Source: RGIG5612 sp964528825 (GTDB lineage Bacteria; Bacillota; Clostridia; Lachnospirales; Lachnospiraceae). Taken from it: 64,000 nt of DNA. The notes beneath the pieces are model-generated. The model searched no databases. It saw only the letters and a list, made by a program, of their open reading frames with translations, and was not told the origin of the DNA. Location: assembly GCA_964528825.1 (NCBI GenBank), contig CAZGVB010000002.1:30567-94566 (forward strand). Reading direction: 5' to 3'. Below, piece after piece: positions 60,609-64,000 of this stretch. A program made the translations under genes and the position numbers. Within the stretch, counting starts at the first letter, position 1. Each line of letters opens with the position of its first letter.

Positions 60609-61721
60609 TTATTCAAGCGGAAATTTATATTGCATAAGCCCTACCTCGTCCCTTACGGATATGAGCTCTTTTCGTATGCTTTCCTTTAGCGGCAAGCCTT
60701 TATCCTTTCTCTCCTGCCAGTTCAGCCATTCCTTTTCTCCTGCCGTATAGATGCGCTCCGCCCCCGGTGCTTTCTTAGATGCACGCAGCTCTCTGCATAT
60801 GCCTCCTGCAGTCTTTTTAAATGTATCAAGTCCCATGAAGAACTCCGGATTGATGACAAAAAAGAAATGACCCAGCCTGTACATTCTCTTTGATCCGTCC
60901 TGTGCCACTCCGCTCAGTTCCTTCATATAAGGGCCTCCGGCAAGTGCCGCGGAGAGTATCTCGACCACAGCTGTATAACCATATCCCTTATATCCAGCCG
61001 TATCCTCTCCTGCTCCGCCCAAAGGAAGAAGCGCCGCATGACCGGATCTGATAGCTGCAAGGCTTTCTGCCGGATCTGTCATCAGTTCTCCGTTTTCATT
61101 TATAACGCAGCCTTCAGGTACGTCCTTGCCTATCCTTTGATAATATTCGATCCTTCCGTTCTGTACGATGCTGGTAGCACAATCGAGATTAAACGGAAAA
61201 TCCTCATCTGTAGGCATCGTAAATGTGAGAGGATTGGTGCCCATCATCGGCTCGATGCCGAATGTCGGAGCAACAGACGGTCTCGCATTGGTACCGCTGA
61301 TGCCTATCATACCTGCCTTCTCTGCCATACCTGTCCAATATCCGGCTATGCCGTAATGTGTTGAGTTATATATAGTGCCGCCGGCCATACCGACCTCGCC
61401 TGCCTTTTGTATCAATCTTTCCATCATGCGATAGCTTGCGACCATGCCCATGCCGTTATGAGCGTCCATAACTACCGTCGTGGGAGTCTCCTTTATTATC
61501 TCTATATCAGTTACGGGCAGCAGCGTACCGTTCTTGATCCTGTCAAGATATATCGGCTTAAAACGATTGCAGCCGTGGCTTTCTATGCCTCTGCGATCGC
61601 TCTCAAGCAGGACATCCGTACAAATGGCGGCATCCTCCCTCGGCACTCCGTATTTTACGAAGACATCCGTCATAAAATCATTCATGAATTCCCAGCTTAC
61701 ATAAGATATTGTCTCTGCCAT
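60609..61721 (-). CDS. Ldh-family oxidoreductase (malate/L-lactate dehydrogenase type)
   Basis: A 370-residue NAD(P)-dependent 2-hydroxyacid oxidoreductase of the family with MDH (archaeal type), YlbC and ureidoglycolate dehydrogenase. ESDRRGIESHGCNRF, NSTHYGIAGYWTGMAEKAGMIGI (core NSTHYGIAGYW) and NLDCATSIVQNGRI are visible, with the GYKGYGYTAVVEIL catalytic-domain segment. The start at 61721 has AAGGC 7 bases upstream; the ATG five codons earlier lacks support. Substrate may be malate, lactate, sulfolactate or ureidoglycolate and cannot be decided here. It is upstream of cysE on the same strand, 226 bp from its start. Confidence 0.88.
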   Translation of the reverse strand: MAETISYVSWEFMNDFMTDVFVKYGVPREDAAICTDVLLESDRRGIESHGCNRFKPIYLDRIKNGTLLPVTDIEIIKETPTTVVMDAHNGMGMVASYRMMERLIQKAGEVGMAGGTIYNSTHYGIAGYWTGMAEKAGMIGISGTNARPSVAPTFGIEPMMGTNPLTFTMPTDEDFPFNLDCATSIVQNGRIEYYQRIGKDVPEGCVINENGELMTDPAESLAAIRSGHAALLPLGGAGEDTAGYKGYGYTAVVEILSAALAGGPYMKELSGVAQDGSKRMYRLGHFFFVINPEFFMGLDTFKKTAGGICRELRASKKAPGAERIYTAGEKEWLNWQERKDKGLPLKESIRKELISVRDEVGLMQYKFPLE

Positions 61722-61861
61722 TGTCTTGCCTTTCATACGTGACCGTGCCGCATCTACACGACTCGGATATTATCTTTCATATTATCATCTTTTAGCGTAA
61801 CTTTAAAGATATTATATAATTTCATCTCACGCAGACAGTGTTTTTTATACGCTTTTCCATG

Positions 61862-61890
61862 TTGACACATTTCAGCTTTCTGCTTAAACT
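61862..61890 (+). promoter_or_regulatory. Promoter of the PTS IIC-like gene
   Basis: A perfect TTGACA (61862-61867) and TAAACT (61885-61890) with 17-bp spacing, 45 bp before the ATG at 61935. Confidence 0.8.
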
Positions 61891-61934
61891 ATCACGCAAA
61901 GATTGTTTGGATTTTTATACAAAAGGTGGGACTT

Positions 61935-63023
61935 ATGTCAGGTTTTAAGGCTTTTCTCAAAAAACAAAATATCGTATTTTCTCCTAAGATATATTTTATA
62001 GATGCCTTGGGCGCTATGGCGCAGGGACTCTTTGCCACTCTTCTTATAGGCACGATCCTTAATACTTTGGGGACACAGTTTCATATCGGATTTCTTGCAG
62101 ATCCCATATATACAAGCGGTGATACATCTTATACCATAGGCGGCATTGCAAGCGCTATGGTGGGACCCGCCATGGCAATGGCTATCGGATATGCCCTGAA
62201 AGCACCGCAATTTGTCCTTTTTTCGCTCATTCCCGTAGGATTCGCTGCCAATCTGTTCGGAGGTGCGGGAGGCCCGCTGGCTGTATATATAGTAGCTATC
62301 GTCGCATCTGAGTTCGGAAAGCTTGTCTCCAAGACGACCAAGATAGACCTTCTTGTAACTCCTACAGTGACCATACTTGTAGGTGTCGGGCTTTCCTATC
62401 TGATAGCATCTCCTATAGGAAAAGCAGCATCCAGCTTCGGCAATCTTATCATGCTGGCAACAGAACTTCAGCCGCTGCTCATGGGTATTGCTGTATCGGT
62501 GCTGGTGGGCATTGCCCTGACGCTTCCCATTTCATCAGCTGCGATATGTGCGGCGCTCGGACTTACCGGGCTTGCAGGAGGCGCCGCTGTCGCCGGATGC
62601 TGTGCTCAGATGGTCGGCTTTGCCGTAATGTCCTTTAGAGAAAACGGCATAGGAGGACTGGTATCCCAAGGCATCGGTACATCAATGCTGCAAATGCCTA
62701 ATATCATCAAAAATCCCCGCATATGGATCGCACCTACGCTCACATCGGCCATAACCGGTGCTCTCGCAACATGCGTCTTTAAGATGACAATGAACGGAAC
62801 AGCCGTATCATCCGGCATGGGCACATGCGGCTTTGTAGGCCCTATAGGCGTATACAGCGGCTGGGTAAATGATATAGCTGCGGGCGCAAAGGATGCTATT
62901 ACCGCATTTGACTGGATAGGGCTCGCTCTCATATGCATCATACTTCCTGCTGTACTCAGCACGATATTCTGCATGATCGAACGAAAGCTCGGCTGGATAA
63001 AGGAAGGAGACCTTAAGCTGTAA
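61935..63023 (+). CDS. PTS EIIC-like membrane transporter
   Basis: A 362-residue membrane protein with about ten helices, rich in Gly and Ala, matching the single-domain PTS IIC family found in Firmicutes without attached IIA or IIB. GTILNTLGTQFHIG, MVGPAMAMAIGYALKAPQFVLFS (core GPAMAMAIGYAL) and GMGTCGFVGPIGVYSG are characteristic. AAGGTGG precedes ATG 61935, while a GTG three codons earlier overlaps it. No phosphotransfer partner genes are adjacent, so transport may not be PTS-driven; the substrate is unknown. Confidence 0.82.
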   Translation: MSGFKAFLKKQNIVFSPKIYFIDALGAMAQGLFATLLIGTILNTLGTQFHIGFLADPIYTSGDTSYTIGGIASAMVGPAMAMAIGYALKAPQFVLFSLIPVGFAANLFGGAGGPLAVYIVAIVASEFGKLVSKTTKIDLLVTPTVTILVGVGLSYLIASPIGKAASSFGNLIMLATELQPLLMGIAVSVLVGIALTLPISSAAICAALGLTGLAGGAAVAGCCAQMVGFAVMSFRENGIGGLVSQGIGTSMLQMPNIIKNPRIWIAPTLTSAITGALATCVFKMTMNGTAVSSGMGTCGFVGPIGVYSGWVNDIAAGAKDAITAFDWIGLALICIILPAVLSTIFCMIERKLGWIKEGDLKL

Positions 63024-63134
63024 CGATATGTCGAATAGTTTCGGTTACATGTTGATTTTGTCAAATCGTCAAGTTATACTTTGTTCAATATGACGGAAAA
63101 TTATGATACTTATAATTTTACAGTCAGAGGTTGC

Positions 63135-63162
63135 TTGACACCGATATTTTATGAATTATTTA
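63135..63162 (+). promoter_or_regulatory. Promoter of ilvE
   Basis: A perfect TTGACA (63135-63140) precedes TATTTA (63157-63162) at 16-bp spacing; AAGAAGG then serves as ribosome site before ATG 63182. Confidence 0.65.
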
Positions 63163-63181
63163 TTGAAAGAAGGTTGCACCG

Positions 63182-64000
63182 ATGGAAAAAATGAACATTG
63201 ACTGGTCCAACATAGGCTTTGCCTACATGCCGACCGCGTCACGCTATGTGGCAAATTACAAGGACGGCTCTTGGGGAGAGGGCTTTACCACAAGTGATCC
63301 GAACATTACTATCAATGAATGTGCCGGCATATTGCAATATTGTCAGGAGATCTTTGAAGGACTCAAGGCATATACCACAGCATCGGGAGACATAGTCACA
63401 TTTCGTCCCGATATGAATGCCGAACGTATGATAGATTCGGCTAAAAGAATGGAAATGCCGCCTTATCCTAAGGAGAAATTCCTTGAGGCCATCGACAGAG
63501 TCGTTGCCGAAAATGCCGCATATGTACCTCCTTACGGAAGCGGCGCCACATTATATATCAGACCTTATATGTTCGCATCAGGTCCTGTCATCGGTGTAAG
63601 TCCCGCAAAGGAATATCAATTCCGTGTATTCTGCACTCCTGTAGGACCATACTTTAAGGGCGGCATCAAGCCGATCACTATATGTGTCAGTGACTTTGAC
63701 AGAGCAGCTCCTCGCGGCACAGGACATATCAAAGCAGGACTCAACTATGCCATGAGCATGCACGCGCATGAAGAAGCACGCAGGAACGGCTTCGAAGAGA
63801 ATATGTTCCTTGACCCTGCTACACGTACTTATGTAGAAGAGACAGGCGGAGCCAACTTCCTTTTTGTTACAAAGGATGGTAAGGTAGTGACACCTAAGTC
63901 AGACTCTATCCTGCCTTCTATCACGAGACGCTCTCTCATATATGTAGCAGAAAAGTATCTCGGCATCACTGTTGAGCATCGCCAGGTACGCTTTGACGAG
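63182..64000 (+). CDS. ilvE: Branched-chain amino acid aminotransferase (3' part outside window)
   Basis: A PLP enzyme of fold type IV that transfers amino groups between glutamate and Leu, Ile or Val. In the 273 codons present, GILQYCQEIFEGLKAY and RPDMNAERM are conserved, GHIKAGLNYA holds the Schiff-base lysine (GTGHIKAG), and EETGGANFLFV follows. The order and spacing fit the ~340-360 residue class II form. It runs off the right edge, so no stop is seen. With IlvA in the same window it supports branched-chain amino acid metabolism. Confidence 0.95.
   Translation, partial: MEKMNIDWSNIGFAYMPTASRYVANYKDGSWGEGFTTSDPNITINECAGILQYCQEIFEGLKAYTTASGDIVTFRPDMNAERMIDSAKRMEMPPYPKEKFLEAIDRVVAENAAYVPPYGSGATLYIRPYMFASGPVIGVSPAKEYQFRVFCTPVGPYFKGGIKPITICVSDFDRAAPRGTGHIKAGLNYAMSMHAHEEARRNGFEENMFLDPATRTYVEETGGANFLFVTKDGKVVTPKSDSILPSITRRSLIYVAEKYLGITVEHRQVRFDE

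Noticed and set aside
1..64000. tRNA genes, insertion sequences or prophage
   Set aside because: No cloverleaf with a GGTTCGAATCC-type arm, no transposase or integrase, and no phage genes were recognised.

Overview
The window looks like a chromosomal segment of an anaerobic Gram-positive member of the Clostridia, most likely Lachnospiraceae or a close relative. The supporting evidence is gene content and order: a SCIFF peptide with its radical-SAM maturase, the block ffs-dnaX-ybaB-recR, the run rqcP-divIC-tilS-hpt-ftsH, a MecA-type adaptor, ECF vitamin transporters, and FMN and glycine riboswitches. Assignment to a genus is not possible from sequence alone. No tRNA, rRNA, prophage, insertion sequence or CRISPR array was found. 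A 100-base run of N (1729-1828) marks an assembly gap inside a repeat array.

Layout. 1-2200: 5' part of mnmA, a small unknown gene, and a gene-free kilobase with a 138-140 bp tandem array of hairpin-forming units. 2201-6606: LysR regulator, PLP amino acid decarboxylase and the SCIFF system. 6837-10362: a complete ECF transporter (S subunit, fused ATPases, T subunit). 10490-13580: mscL, a lipoprotein and a Sel1-repeat protein. 13941-22999: an ammonium channel fused to PII, threonine ammonia-lyase, uvrA, an unknown gene and uvrB. 23149-28287: ftsH, hpt, tilS, divIC, rqcP and hup. 28445-37617: pgsA facing a 1330-residue TPR/AAA+ protein, then recR, ybaB, dnaX, SRP RNA, tadA and tyrA. 37802-45008: a membrane-anchored GH18 hydrolase, an unknown gene, and a mecA-potABCD unit. 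45032-49073: glmM, a GlmU-like acyltransferase and glmS. 49292-52213: an ion transporter, a cytidylate-kinase-like protein and an HD phosphohydrolase. 52343-57262: a glycine riboswitch followed by agcS and three nitrogenase-like genes. 57478-64000: FMN riboswitch-ribU, lysR and cysE, a malate/lactate dehydrogenase family enzyme, a PTS IIC-like protein, and the 5' part of ilvE.

How the genes fit together. Polyamines (decarboxylase plus PotABCD), nitrogen (Amt-PII, IlvA, IlvE), amino-sugar precursors for the wall (GlmS, GlmM, acyltransferase) and vitamin uptake (ECF module, RibU) are all represented. The strongest candidate for an undescribed system is the agcS-nifH-like-nifD/K-like operon. The reductase keeps both iron-sulfur cysteines, the two partner subunits are short and carry an incomplete set of P-cluster-type cysteines, no cofactor-assembly genes are present, and the whole unit lies behind a glycine riboswitch with an intrinsic terminator.

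Three further patterns recur. Several genes (ecfT, pgsA, mecA) have a good promoter whose -10 box ends 6-7 nt before an ATG that lacks a Shine-Dalgarno site, suggesting leaderless mRNAs. At three genes (lysR at 2201, the ECF ATPase, the GH18 gene) the stop-codon region is duplicated just downstream. In-frame tandem repeats lengthen disordered linkers in three proteins.
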